From contig NZ_KE150413.1 of the NCBI RefSeq assembly GCF_000411255.1, positions 1,156,999 to 1,220,998 of the forward strand: a stretch of DNA of 64,000 bases, read 5' to 3'. The DNA is from Paenibacillus sp. HGH0039. GTDB lineage: Bacteria > Bacillota > Bacilli > Paenibacillales > NBRC-103111. Both the position numbers and the translations under genes were made by a program. Below are positions 35,591-44,209 of this stretch, in pieces (position 1 is the first letter of the stretch; each line of letters begins with the position of its first letter). The notes below the pieces were generated by a model, which worked only from the letters and a program-made list of their open reading frames with translations, searched no databases and was not told where the DNA came from.

Positions 35591-35625
35591 TTTAAGCCCG
35601 GTTAGCGCATATAACCCGAACATTC

Positions 35626-35654
35626 AAGAAAAGAGCCGATCCGGCTCTTTTCTT
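35626..35654 (+). terminator. Terminator after mdh
   Basis: Perfect 13-bp stem AAGAAAAGAGCCG / CGGCTCTTTTCTT with a three-base loop. Confidence 0.88.
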
Positions 35655-35688
35655 CTGCCCGGGTTCAAACGGGTGGAATTCCGGAAGG

Positions 35689-36114
35689 ATGGGTCGTATT
35701 GTGCTTTTTCTGCAAACTCTATTGTTTTTGCACGTGACAGGAGCTATTACGCTAGGCTTCTATCTGCTGCTTCCGCTTCTGCTGCATTCCAGCCTGAAGC
35801 AGACGGAGGACGCCAGGCTGGGGCAGCTCCGACTGATCCGTCACTTGAACCGGATCGGTCAGTATATTCTGCTTGCGCAGCTTGCGACAGGCGGTTACCT
35901 GCTCAGCCTGGGTACCTACTCTACAGCCTGGATGACAGCAGTCATAACGCTGTTTATCGGGGTCGGCGCTGCCGGAGGCATGCTTGGTGTGGCCCTCCGC
36001 CGCGTCATCAACGGGCGGGCCGAAGCGATGCGCCAGGCTTTCTGGTACAGCGCGGCCGCGGAGCTGGCTTTTGTGCTGCTTCTGGTGCTGAAGAAGTTCC
36101 CGCAGATTTTGTGA
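35689..36114 (+). CDS. Membrane protein of unknown function (141 aa)
   Basis: Four hydrophobic helices (approximately 5-30, 55-75, 80-100, 115-135), the first with histidine (LFLHVTGAITLGFYLL), the general look of small four-helix membrane proteins of the DUF2269/CopD-like kind, but no family is certain. The ATG at 35689 sits directly after GGAAGG, leaving no spacer, so GTG 35701 may be the real start. Convergent with yfbR. Confidence 0.65.
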   Translation: MGRIVLFLQTLLFLHVTGAITLGFYLLLPLLLHSSLKQTEDARLGQLRLIRHLNRIGQYILLAQLATGGYLLSLGTYSTAWMTAVITLFIGVGAAGGMLGVALRRVINGRAEAMRQAFWYSAAAELAFVLLLVLKKFPQIL

Positions 36115-36175
36115 GAGACCTGCCGGGGATGAGGCGAGAGCGAGGCCCAAGCAAAAAAACGAGCGGTCCGGTTAA

Positions 36176-36757
36176 CTAATCGGACAGCTCGTCTAGGGTT
36201 TTCTCCAGGCTCGGAGCGAGACGCGTCAGGAAGTACTCGACTTCCGGCATGTTCAGCTCCGTGATGGACTGCTCGATCTGCTTCTTGGCGGTGCCGAACT
36301 CCCGGTTGCCCGCCGACAGCTCGGCGGTGCATTTGAGGTAGGCATCCAGCAGATCGGCGGCTTTGACAATCCGCGCAAGCTCGGGGTCCGACGGGCCGAG
36401 TATAAGCGGCTCGTAAGCATGCCGGAGCTCGTCCGGAATCATCTGGACGAGCTTATCGGCCGCCAGCTGCTCCAGCTCGCGGAAATTCCGCAGAATGTGC
36501 GGGTTGTGATGCTTCACCGGCGTAGGAATATCGCCGGTGATGACTTCCGTCGCATCATGGAACAACGCCATGGATACGACGCGGTCGGTCGGCCAGCTTC
36601 GGCCGAACACTTCGTTGCCGATGGTGCAGAGCACGTGGGTGAGAAGAGAGACGTGGAAGGAATGTTCCGCCACGTTCTCCCGCACCGTGCTCCGCATCAG
36701 GCTCCATCTTTCTATGTAGCGCATCCGGTACAAGTAGGCGAAAAAATGATGGTCCAT
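36176..36757 (-). CDS. yfbR: YfbR-like HD-domain 5'-deoxynucleotidase
   Basis: 193 aa HD phosphohydrolase. Metal-binding His of RENVAEHSFHVSLL (~27-40), HD pair in ALFHDATEVITGDIPTP (~64-80) and the downstream Asp of KAADLLDAYLK. This pattern matches YfbR, which dephosphorylates deoxynucleoside 5'-monophosphates. ATG 36757 with GGGAGG upstream; the stop of the deacetylase gene at 36759 is next to it, so the two are cotranscribed. Confidence 0.85.
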   Translation of the reverse strand: MDHHFFAYLYRMRYIERWSLMRSTVRENVAEHSFHVSLLTHVLCTIGNEVFGRSWPTDRVVSMALFHDATEVITGDIPTPVKHHNPHILRNFRELEQLAADKLVQMIPDELRHAYEPLILGPSDPELARIVKAADLLDAYLKCTAELSAGNREFGTAKKQIEQSITELNMPEVEYFLTRLAPSLEKTLDELSD

Positions 36758-36758
36758 C

Positions 36759-37940
36759 TTACGGCGTTCCTCCCTGATGACTCTTACTGTCTTGGGACGT
36801 CAGGATTCGGGGTTCCTGCCGCCAATAGATCTGGCCGGTGGAGCGGTTGTAGGTCACTTCGCGCCCGAGCAGCCGCTGGAGATCGGACAGGCTGATGACC
36901 AGCTCGCCGTGCTCGCGGCGCACGGGTTCGGACAGCTCAACGACGGAGGCGGCGGTTTTGAACCGGCGGCTGCCCACCGAACCCGAAAAGACGCGGTCGT
37001 CCGAGCGGATCGTCACCGACTGCCCGTCGTCGGTAACGGTACCTCCCAGACGGTCGACGGCATCGGACAGAAGGACGGAGCCGGACGTCTGGGGCTGGGC
37101 GACAGCCCGCCGTTTGAGTGTGGTGTGCAGCCGTTCCGGCGTGATCCATGGGCTTCCCGCATTGATGCGCGGAATGTGCATCCGGTCGGCATCGCGTGTC
37201 GCCATCTGCGGAATGATCGTAAAGCCGTAGCGGAAGCCGGCTTTGCTGTACATCTCCGCGCCTTCATCGGCGATGATGCCGTAAGGATAGGCAACCGTAT
37301 CGACGGGGAGCTCCTGCAGCGGAGACAGGTTAGATGCGCAGGCGGCGGCATCGTTATAAATCCGGCTGCGGTACTGCTCGTCCGTTTCCTGAACGCCGTT
37401 TACCGTTTCGCGGCCGACGAGGGCGGCTTCCCCGCTGTCCAGCTTCCGGTGGGAAGCGTTGGTGTGGCACTGATTTTCGATAAAATTCGTCTCGTGCGAC
37501 ATCCGGGTCAGTTCTTCCTTGGACATGGACGGAATCATGGTCGCTTTGGGATCGGCCAGCGTTTCGGTAATGATGAAGTTGACGGCGGGAATTTTCAGTT
37601 CCTTCAGTACGGGATAGGCGTGCGAATACACGCTCTCATAACCATCGTCGAAAGTGACGAGAACGGCATTATCCGGGACGCTCGCACCCGCCAGATACTG
37701 TTTGAATTCCTGCAGTGTAATAAAATGATAGCCTTTGGCGAGCAAATAATTCATCTGATCGCGGAACAGCTTGCTTGTAATGGTGCTGCTGCTTGTGTCC
37801 TGATCATGGATGTGGTGGTACATCAGTACGGCTACCTGATCCCTGTACCACAGTTTGTACCGGTCGGCACCGGTAGGTATCAGCAGCGCGCTAAGCCCGA
37901 AGACGGCAAGCAGCAGCGCGCTCAGAAGTCTTTTGTACAT
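36759..37940 (-). CDS. Membrane-anchored polysaccharide deacetylase with copper-amine-oxidase-like domain
   Basis: 393 aa from MYKRLLSALLLAVFGLS. Signal anchor ~4-22, then a NodB-homology domain with LMYHHIHDQ, the metal-binding TFDDGYES near 103-110, HTNASHRKLD and YPYGIIADE. Residues ~290-385 resemble the Cu_amine_oxidN1 repeat domain often attached to Paenibacillus envelope enzymes. Probably removes N- or O-acetyl groups from a wall or surface polysaccharide. AAGGAG is 11 bases before this ATG; another in-frame ATG lies eight codons upstream. First gene of the pair with yfbR. Confidence 0.85.
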   Translation of the reverse strand: MYKRLLSALLLAVFGLSALLIPTGADRYKLWYRDQVAVLMYHHIHDQDTSSSTITSKLFRDQMNYLLAKGYHFITLQEFKQYLAGASVPDNAVLVTFDDGYESVYSHAYPVLKELKIPAVNFIITETLADPKATMIPSMSKEELTRMSHETNFIENQCHTNASHRKLDSGEAALVGRETVNGVQETDEQYRSRIYNDAAACASNLSPLQELPVDTVAYPYGIIADEGAEMYSKAGFRYGFTIIPQMATRDADRMHIPRINAGSPWITPERLHTTLKRRAVAQPQTSGSVLLSDAVDRLGGTVTDDGQSVTIRSDDRVFSGSVGSRRFKTAASVVELSEPVRREHGELVISLSDLQRLLGREVTYNRSTGQIYWRQEPRILTSQDSKSHQGGTP

Positions 37941-38092
37941 GAATGGCCATGCTCCTTGTATCATATTTCCGTGGTAACAAGCGGCGTGAACGGTGTGTTA
38001 TAATTAAAGCATAGTAAGAATAGCGGTGACTACCACAGAAATCACGGTCTTACGGTTGTTCTGATGCGACAAGAGGAGAGGAGACTAACACC

Positions 38093-39676
38093 ATGCAGCA
38101 TTTTCTACAAAGTGTATATGATTTGATTGTGGAAACGTCCACTAACCTTCCGGCCGACGTCCGCCGGGCGATCCGCAATGCCCAGTCCCTGGAGGATAAG
38201 GGTACTCGTGCGGCGCTTTCGTTAAGCACCATTGCGCAAAACATCGAAATGGCGGAAACGAACGTATCGCCGATTTGCCAGGATACGGGAATGCCTACGT
38301 TTATTATACACTGTCCGGTCGGAGCTGACCAAATCACGATGAAGCGTCAAATCCGTGAAGCTGTCGCTCAAGCGACCAAAGACAGCAAATTACGGACGAA
38401 TTCGGTCGATTCCCTGACAGGCGCCAACACGGGCGACAACTTGGGTCCCGGCACCCCGGTCATTCATTTCGAGCAGTGGGAACGCGACGATATCGAAGTC
38501 AAGCTCATTCTGAAAGGCGGCGGCTGCGAAAACAAAAACATCCAGTACAGCCTTCCGGCGGAAATTCCCGGCCTGGGCAAAGCGGGACGAGATCTGGACG
38601 GAATCCGCAAATGCGTCATGCATTCCGTATATCAGGCGCAGGGTCAAGGATGCAGCGCGGGTGTGATCGGAGTCGGCATCGGGGGCGACCGCACGACCGG
38701 CTACGAGCTGGCCAAGCATCAGCTGTTCCGTTCCCTGGACGATGTGAATCCGAACGAAGATCTCCGCAAGCTGGAAGATTACGTGATGGAGAACGCCAAT
38801 AAACTCGGCATCGGCACGATGGGCTTCGGCGGCCAAGTTACGCTGCTCGGCTGTAAGGCCGGTGTGATGAACCGTCTCCCTGCAAGTTTCTTCGTTTCGA
38901 TCGCGTATAACTGCTGGGCCTACCGCCGCCAAGGGGTTGTCCTAAACGCCCAAACCGGCGAAATCCAGGATTGGGTGTACGAGCGCGGTTCCGACCAGCC
39001 GATGAACGAGGCGGCTCAACCGGTAGCTGCAGCGGAAGCTTCGCAGCCGGAGGCCGTAGCTGCCGCTCCTGATGCCGACGAATCTGACGAGCGTCGTGAG
39101 ATCGTTCTGCAGACGCCGATCAGCGAAGAGCAGATCCGTCAGCTGAAAGTGGGCGACGTGGTCATCATCAACGGAATGATGCATACCGGGCGCGACGCGC
39201 TTCATAAATATTTGATGGATCACGACTCGCCGGTCGATCTGAACGGTGCGGCCATTTATCACTGCGGGCCGGTTATGAGCCAAGATCAAGCGGGCAACTG
39301 GAAAGTGAGAGCGGCAGGCCCTACCACAAGTATCCGTGAGGAGCCTTACCAAGGAGATATTATTAAAAAGTTCGGCATCCGCGCCGTCATCGGCAAGGGC
39401 GGTATGGGCCCCAAAACGCTGGCTGCCTTGAAGGAACATGGCGGTGTTTATCTGAATGCGATTGGCGGAGCCGCGCAATACTATGCGAGATGCTTCAAAA
39501 AAGTAGAAGGCGTGGACTTTATGGAATTCGGGATTCCGGAAGCCATGTGGCATCTGCAGACCGAGGGTTTTGCGGCCATCGTAACGATGGATTCTCACGG
39601 AAACAGTCTCCATGCGGATGTAGAGAAAAATTCGCTGCAAAAGCTGGAGCAGTTCAAGGAGCCTGTTTTCGCCTAA
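38093..39676 (+). CDS. fumA: Fumarate hydratase class I (alpha and beta domains fused)
   Basis: 527 aa iron-sulfur fumarase. The alpha part (1-~300) has SPICQDTGMPTF and NKNIQYSLPAE with candidate [4Fe-4S] cysteines. The beta part (~340-527) has INGMMHTGRDALH, GPTTSIREEPYQ, GKGGMGPKTLAAL and FGIPEAMWHLQ. The two are joined by an Ala/Glu-rich linker (~306-340). Hydrates fumarate to malate; completes a TCA neighbourhood with citZ-icd-mdh. B. subtilis uses class II fumarase (CitG) instead. GAGGAGAGG SD. Divergent from the deacetylase. Confidence 0.93.
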   Translation: MQHFLQSVYDLIVETSTNLPADVRRAIRNAQSLEDKGTRAALSLSTIAQNIEMAETNVSPICQDTGMPTFIIHCPVGADQITMKRQIREAVAQATKDSKLRTNSVDSLTGANTGDNLGPGTPVIHFEQWERDDIEVKLILKGGGCENKNIQYSLPAEIPGLGKAGRDLDGIRKCVMHSVYQAQGQGCSAGVIGVGIGGDRTTGYELAKHQLFRSLDDVNPNEDLRKLEDYVMENANKLGIGTMGFGGQVTLLGCKAGVMNRLPASFFVSIAYNCWAYRRQGVVLNAQTGEIQDWVYERGSDQPMNEAAQPVAAAEASQPEAVAAAPDADESDERREIVLQTPISEEQIRQLKVGDVVIINGMMHTGRDALHKYLMDHDSPVDLNGAAIYHCGPVMSQDQAGNWKVRAAGPTTSIREEPYQGDIIKKFGIRAVIGKGGMGPKTLAALKEHGGVYLNAIGGAAQYYARCFKKVEGVDFMEFGIPEAMWHLQTEGFAAIVTMDSHGNSLHADVEKNSLQKLEQFKEPVFA

Positions 39677-39828
39677 GTTTATCCGTTGGACGGGCAAGCG
39701 ATGCCGGTTAGTTCCCGAAAGCGAACGAATCGGGTGAACGGTACGCGAGGATTGCTCAGATTTGTTCGTGAGTTTATGCTATTCATAAACGGACTTATTT
39801 CGCGGGTGGAAGCCTTCTGCCCGCGGGG

Positions 39829-39856
39829 CCGGAGGCGGGGAGCCTCCGGTTTTTTT
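39829..39856 (+). terminator. Terminator after the fumarase gene
   Basis: CCGGAGGC / GCCTCCGG 8-bp perfect stem, five-base loop, seven T. Confidence 0.9.
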
Positions 39857-39888
39857 GCATGCTTATACTGCCGGTCCTCCGGGATTCC

Positions 39889-39914
39889 TTTACATAATCT
39901 TTACTTTTTTTACG
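39889..39914 (+). promoter_or_regulatory. PhoP-box-like repeats upstream of phoR
   Basis: TTTACA (39889) and TTTACT (39900) are 11 bases apart; a third TTTACG-like unit follows at 39909. Matches the TT(A/C/T)ACA direct-repeat pattern of PhoP boxes, about 100 bases before the kinase start. Confidence 0.55.
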
Positions 39915-39995
39915 TGCGGGGGAAGCGTACACTAAGGATTGATCTCCTGAAGAAAACCGTTAGGATGACCTCATGTTTGGAGTGAAGGTAAACTT

Positions 39996-41795
39996 ATGCT
40001 CAAATTTAGAGCCCGCTTGACGCTCATTCTTATGCTGATGATCGGAGTTTCCATGCTGATCGCCGGTATTTTCATGGCAAAGCTGCTGGAAGATTCACAT
40101 ATTAAGGAACTGGAATCCAATCTGGTGCGCGAACTTCGCGTGATCGAGATGACCGGCGACTGGAACAAGGCCGGGGATTTGGCTTTCCTTGTGCCGTATT
40201 ATACTTCCCAGACAAAGCGGCTGAAGGAATTTACGGATGCCCGAGTGACGTATATCCGGGAAGACGGCAAGGTGCTGGGAGATTCGGATGAAAATCCCGA
40301 AGAGCTGGACAACCACGCGGGCCGCAGCGAAATTCAACAGGCAAACCGGGAAGGCGTCGGGTACGCGATCCGGTACAGCGACACGCTTAAACGCAACATG
40401 CTGTATGCAGCTATCCCGGTACAGACAGCGGGCGAAGAGAAAACGGGATATCTGCGTCTGGCCATAAGCCTCGAGCAGGTGGAGAATACGATTCGCCATT
40501 TATGGCTGTTCCTTCTTATCGGTCTAGGTATCCTGTTCCTAATTGCAGGTGCGACCAGCTACCGGATTGCCAAAGGGCTGACCCGGCCGATCGAGAACAT
40601 AACGAATGTGGCGAAGCAGATTACCAACCGCAACTATAAAGCGCGTGTGGAAACGAAAAGCTTAGACGAAGTGGGCCAGTTGGGTCAGGCTATCAACCGG
40701 ATGGCGGACAGTCTGCATATGCAGATGAACCGGATTCTGGAGAACGAAGGCCGCCTCAAAGGCGTGCTGGAGAATATGGGAAGCGGTATTCTGATGGTAG
40801 ACCGCGACCAGAGAATCGTGCTCGTCAACCGTTCGGCCGAAGATATTCTCGGTTTTTCTTCCAATGAATTGTACGGAAAAAAGTACGACGAAGCGAAGCA
40901 GCAGTTCGAGCTGACGCGGCTCATTCAGGAATGCATCGAAACGAACGAGCATATCCGCGAGGAAATCATTTTCTATTATCCGTCGGAACGGATTCTGGAA
41001 ATCAACTTGAGCCCCATCTCGCAAGCGGATGGAGAATGGTCGGGCGCGCTCGTCGTTCTGCATGATATTACGGCGATGCGCCGGCTGGAACGGATGCGCA
41101 GCGAATTTGTCGCGAACGTTTCCCATGAGCTGAAAACGCCGATTGCCGCGGTGAAGGGCTTTTCCGAAACGCTGCTGGCCGGAGCGCTGGATGACAAGGA
41201 AACGGCGAGATCGTTTCTGCAAATTATTTTCGATGAAAGCGAGCGGCTCAACCGGCTGGTCGGGGATATTCTGGAGCTGTCGAAAATCGAATCGAAGCGC
41301 ATTCCTCTGCAGTTGTCGCCGACTCATCTCCAAAGCATTATTCAAAAATCGCTTCACATGATGGAAGCGGAGGCGGACAAGAAGAAGATCGCGCTCAGCA
41401 TGAATGTGGATGAAGCGCTGTTCCTGGAAGCGGATGAAGACCGTCTGAGGCAGATTCTGATCAATCTGATGGCGAACGGAATCAACTACACGCCGGAAGG
41501 CGGCCGGGTCTCGGTCGCGGCCGAACTAGCGGGATCGGGAACCGAAGGAGAGGACGAGCGGATCCGGATATCCATTAAAGATACGGGAATCGGAATTCCT
41601 AAAAAAGATCTTCCGCGGATTTTCGAACGATTTTACCGGGTGGACAAAGCGCGCTCCCGGAGTTCAGGCGGAACGGGCCTCGGTCTGTCGATTGTGAAGC
41701 ATCTGGTTGAGATGCATCACGGAACGATCCGGGTCGAGAGCGAGGTCGGCTACGGCACGGAATTTATTATCGAGCTTCCGGTGATTCATCCGTAA
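39996..41795 (+). CDS. phoR: Phosphate-sensing histidine kinase PhoR
   Basis: 599 aa. TM1 ~7-28, extracytoplasmic sensor ~30-165, TM2 ~167-187, HAMP (LTRPIENITNVAKQI) to ~240, PAS (~250-350). HisKA domain with VANVSHELKTPIAAVKG (H377), then HATPase domain (INLMANGINYTPEGG; IKDTGIGIPKKDLPRIFERFYRVDK; GGTGLGLSIVKH). Same architecture and size as B. subtilis PhoR. It controls the PhoP-like regulator encoded next. The kinase gene comes first, unlike the phoP-phoR order of B. subtilis, and each gene has its own PhoP-box-like region. Confidence 0.87.
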   Translation: MLKFRARLTLILMLMIGVSMLIAGIFMAKLLEDSHIKELESNLVRELRVIEMTGDWNKAGDLAFLVPYYTSQTKRLKEFTDARVTYIREDGKVLGDSDENPEELDNHAGRSEIQQANREGVGYAIRYSDTLKRNMLYAAIPVQTAGEEKTGYLRLAISLEQVENTIRHLWLFLLIGLGILFLIAGATSYRIAKGLTRPIENITNVAKQITNRNYKARVETKSLDEVGQLGQAINRMADSLHMQMNRILENEGRLKGVLENMGSGILMVDRDQRIVLVNRSAEDILGFSSNELYGKKYDEAKQQFELTRLIQECIETNEHIREEIIFYYPSERILEINLSPISQADGEWSGALVVLHDITAMRRLERMRSEFVANVSHELKTPIAAVKGFSETLLAGALDDKETARSFLQIIFDESERLNRLVGDILELSKIESKRIPLQLSPTHLQSIIQKSLHMMEAEADKKKIALSMNVDEALFLEADEDRLRQILINLMANGINYTPEGGRVSVAAELAGSGTEGEDERIRISIKDTGIGIPKKDLPRIFERFYRVDKARSRSSGGTGLGLSIVKHLVEMHHGTIRVESEVGYGTEFIIELPVIHP

Positions 41796-41824
41796 CGACG
41801 GAAGAGTTTCTTTTTTCGGACAAG

Positions 41825-41863
41825 TTTACGCGGCGTTAATATTTTATTTACATTCGATTTACA
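41825..41863 (+). promoter_or_regulatory. PhoP-box array and promoter of phoP
   Basis: Four units at exactly 11-base steps: TTTACG (41825), TTAATA (41836), TTTACA (41847), TTTACA (41858). A -10-like TATGAT (41873-41878) follows, about 45 bases before the start codon. The arrangement is that of an autoregulated PhoP promoter. Confidence 0.7.
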
Positions 41864-41922
41864 TTCCACTGCTATGATAAACTTAAGATAGTAGTATAAG
41901 ACGTTCAAGCGTGGGGGACACG

Positions 41923-42642
41923 ATGTCACAAAAAATTTTGGTTATCGAGGACGAGCCTACGTTAGCGAGGCTGCTCTCTTATAATTTGACTCAGGAAGGT
42001 TACGAAACGAAGGTCGTGGATCACGGGGGAGACGGTCTGCAGGCGGCTATGCAGCAGCCGTACGACCTGATCATTCTGGACATTATGCTTCCGGGGTTGA
42101 ATGGGTTTGAGGTGCTGTCCAAACTGCGGCAGAAGGGCAATGCGACGCCGGTGGTGATTCTGACGGCCCGTAATGCCGAGGAAGAAGTCGTGCAGGGACT
42201 GAAGCACGGAGCGGACGACTATATTACGAAGCCGTTCGGCGTCGCCGAGCTTCTGGCGCGCGTGGCGGCGGTTCTGCGCCGCACGCAGGCGGACGAGCCC
42301 GGCGGCGAAGGCAAGAAATCGACCGACAAGGTGATCGCGGTCGGCGATCTGCAAATCTTCCCCGAGAAGTACGAAGTCTATCTCGGAGAAGAATCCATCC
42401 CGCTGCGCCCGAAGGAGTTCGAGGTGCTGCTTTATCTCGTGCAGCGCCCCGGAGTCGTGATTACGCGGGATGACCTGATGAACATCGTCTGGGGCTTCGA
42501 TTATATCGGAGGCCAGCGGACGGTGGATGTTCATGTAAGCTCGCTTCGCAAGAAGCTGGAGATGAACCAGCAGTCGGTTCAGATCGAATCCATCCGCGGC
42601 GTGGGGTACAAGCTCGTTGCCCACCAGGGCCGCAAGGTGTAG
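41923..42642 (+). CDS. phoP: Phosphate response regulator PhoP (OmpR family)
   Basis: 239 aa. Receiver domain with E9/D10, phospho-acceptor D53 (LIILDIMLPG) and K near 102 (DDYITKPFG). Winged-helix OmpR domain with RPKEFEVLLYLVQRPG and RTVDVHVSSLRKKLE. It activates or represses phosphate-starvation genes through TTTACA-type repeats. The ATG at 41923 is preceded by GGGGG five bases upstream; the GTG at 41911 would include the SD in the coding region. A strong terminator follows. Confidence 0.88.
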   Translation: MSQKILVIEDEPTLARLLSYNLTQEGYETKVVDHGGDGLQAAMQQPYDLIILDIMLPGLNGFEVLSKLRQKGNATPVVILTARNAEEEVVQGLKHGADDYITKPFGVAELLARVAAVLRRTQADEPGGEGKKSTDKVIAVGDLQIFPEKYEVYLGEESIPLRPKEFEVLLYLVQRPGVVITRDDLMNIVWGFDYIGGQRTVDVHVSSLRKKLEMNQQSVQIESIRGVGYKLVAHQGRKV

Positions 42643-43133
42643 ACGGGACCGGTGCGGCTAAGCGCCGCCGGTCTTGAGATCGCGCCGCGCGAGCGATGCG
42701 ATGGCGCGGCCGATACGGAAAGCCCCGGGCTATTGCCGGGGCTGTTCCGCGCGGCGGCGCAGTAAGAAGAAAAGGCAGGCCCTATGCGGGCCTGCCTTTC
42801 TTCGGTTTGTCTGCGGCGCGCTGGGCTGTCCGCAAATGCCGCGGTTCTGCCGGTCCGTGGAGACGGCTGCGTGAAAGCGGCGGGTCCGGCCGAGTGTCGC
42901 AGCCGCAGAGCGTGGCATGAGGTAGCCCCGCTGCCGGTCGCGGAGACGCGCGTGGGGCCTGCCGGTAAGTGCAGGGGCGCAGGCTTGACCTGTGCGGCTC
43001 CGTTAGGGGCGTCCGGCAAGCTCCCAAACGCCTGGGTTAGTACCCAGCCGCATCAAGCGAGCTCTCATTCTGCGTTGCTTCAGCATGACGGTGAGCAACC
43101 ACGGCTTGCCCGCCTGAAAGCCCATATCCGTCC
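42643..43133. other. GC-rich intergenic region between phoP and the AraC gene
   Basis: 491 bases, very GC-rich. Contains hairpin AGCCCCGG / CCGGGGCT near 42721 and the terminator at 42771. ORFs exist on both strands but overlap each other and have no SD or family resemblance. The last 100 bases, where both genes are convergent, hold nothing recognised. Confidence 0.6.
42771..42803 (+). terminator. Terminator after phoP
   Basis: Perfect 12-bp stem (AAAGGCAGGCCC at 42771-42782 with 42788-42799), five-base loop, A-rich before and T-rich after. Confidence 0.85.
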
Positions 43134-44033
43134 TTACCGGTTCCACTCCAGCATTTTTTTGCGGAACTCATGGGGGGAGCAGTGGTTGATCTTTTTGAAG
43201 GTTTTATAAAAGTGAGCCATGTTCGGCATGCCGATCTGTTCGCCGACCTGGGCGACGCTTATATCCTGAGTCAGCAGGATTTTCTCGGCTTTTTTGATTT
43301 TTTTGAAGTTCACGTAATCGAGGAAAGAAATGCCGAGTACTTTTTTGAAATATTTCACAAAATAGTAGTAGGAAATGTTGGCCGCCTTGCTGGCTTCATC
43401 CACGTAAACCTTGCCGTCGATATTCCGGTCAATGTACTCGAAAACCGGCTTCAGCCGGATCAGATCGGCGCTGTTGCCGTAATCGAGCAGGCGCTTCTCA
43501 TCGCTGCGGAGCAGAGAGAGCACGATCTGTTTCACGAGGATGGAGATGGCGATTTCATAGCCGACTTTTTTGCCGGCGTACTCGGTATAAATGTTGCGGA
43601 TGCACGCAAATACCTCGTCGCGGATAGCGGGATTTTCCCGGAAAATATAATTCAGCTTGCTTAGTGCGGACTGGGTCTCCGAAAAATAACGCAAATAAGC
43701 GATCCCGCTTTCGTCAAAGTAATGCTCCAGGTCGAACTGGAACACATAGTAGACGAGTGTGGTATCTGCCGACGAACGGTCCCGGTGGAGCTCGGAGGAA
43801 CCGATGAGGACAACGTCTCCGGCTTTCAGGCTCACTCTTTCATTTTCAAGGTAAACGTCGAGTTCTCCTTCGACAATGGCGAGCATTTCGACTTCTTTGT
43901 GGTAATGCCACGGACTCATCCGCTCGTCGTCACGACGGGCTTGAAAGACCCGCATGGACAAAAAAGGGTTTTCATAATTAATCTGTTCGTTATAGATTTC
44001 CACCAGCTCTGCCCCCGAATGACAAAATCGCAT
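43134..44033 (-). CDS. AraC family transcriptional regulator with cupin sensor
   Basis: 299 aa. N-terminal cupin-type effector domain (MSPWHYHKEVEMLAIVEGELDVYLENERVSL, ~38-70) and two C-terminal HTH motifs (VDEASKAANISYYYFVKYFKKVLG; ISVAQVGEQIGMPNMAHFYKTFKK). This type commonly controls sugar or sugar-alcohol catabolism. ATG 44033 has only a weak SD; GTG 44003 is an alternative. Divergent from the Gfo/Idh/MocA gene, which it may regulate. Confidence 0.87.
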   Translation of the reverse strand: MRFCHSGAELVEIYNEQINYENPFLSMRVFQARRDDERMSPWHYHKEVEMLAIVEGELDVYLENERVSLKAGDVVLIGSSELHRDRSSADTTLVYYVFQFDLEHYFDESGIAYLRYFSETQSALSKLNYIFRENPAIRDEVFACIRNIYTEYAGKKVGYEIAISILVKQIVLSLLRSDEKRLLDYGNSADLIRLKPVFEYIDRNIDGKVYVDEASKAANISYYYFVKYFKKVLGISFLDYVNFKKIKKAEKILLTQDISVAQVGEQIGMPNMAHFYKTFKKINHCSPHEFRKKMLEWNR

Positions 44034-44209
44034 ATAAGTATCGCCATATCTGTGATTTTATTTTGGCGAGGTATCTTCTATACTTTATTGTAGTACGATC
44101 GAGCAGGCAGGGGAAGCCGCTAAATTTTAGAACGCGCGTACATTTTGCCGCCATCCTGTCTGATTGTTAGTTACATACCCATGTTTACCCATTTGAAGGA
44201 GGAACTGCA

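Larger units (their letters stand above)
39677..39995 (+). other. Intergenic region fumA-phoR
   Basis: 319 bases with the fumA terminator and the phoR regulatory repeats listed separately; no ORF with an SD. Confidence 0.6.

Noticed and set aside
42579-43209. Multiple ORFs of 60-146 aa after phoP
   Set aside because: Mutually overlapping, no SD, and cross the phoP terminator.
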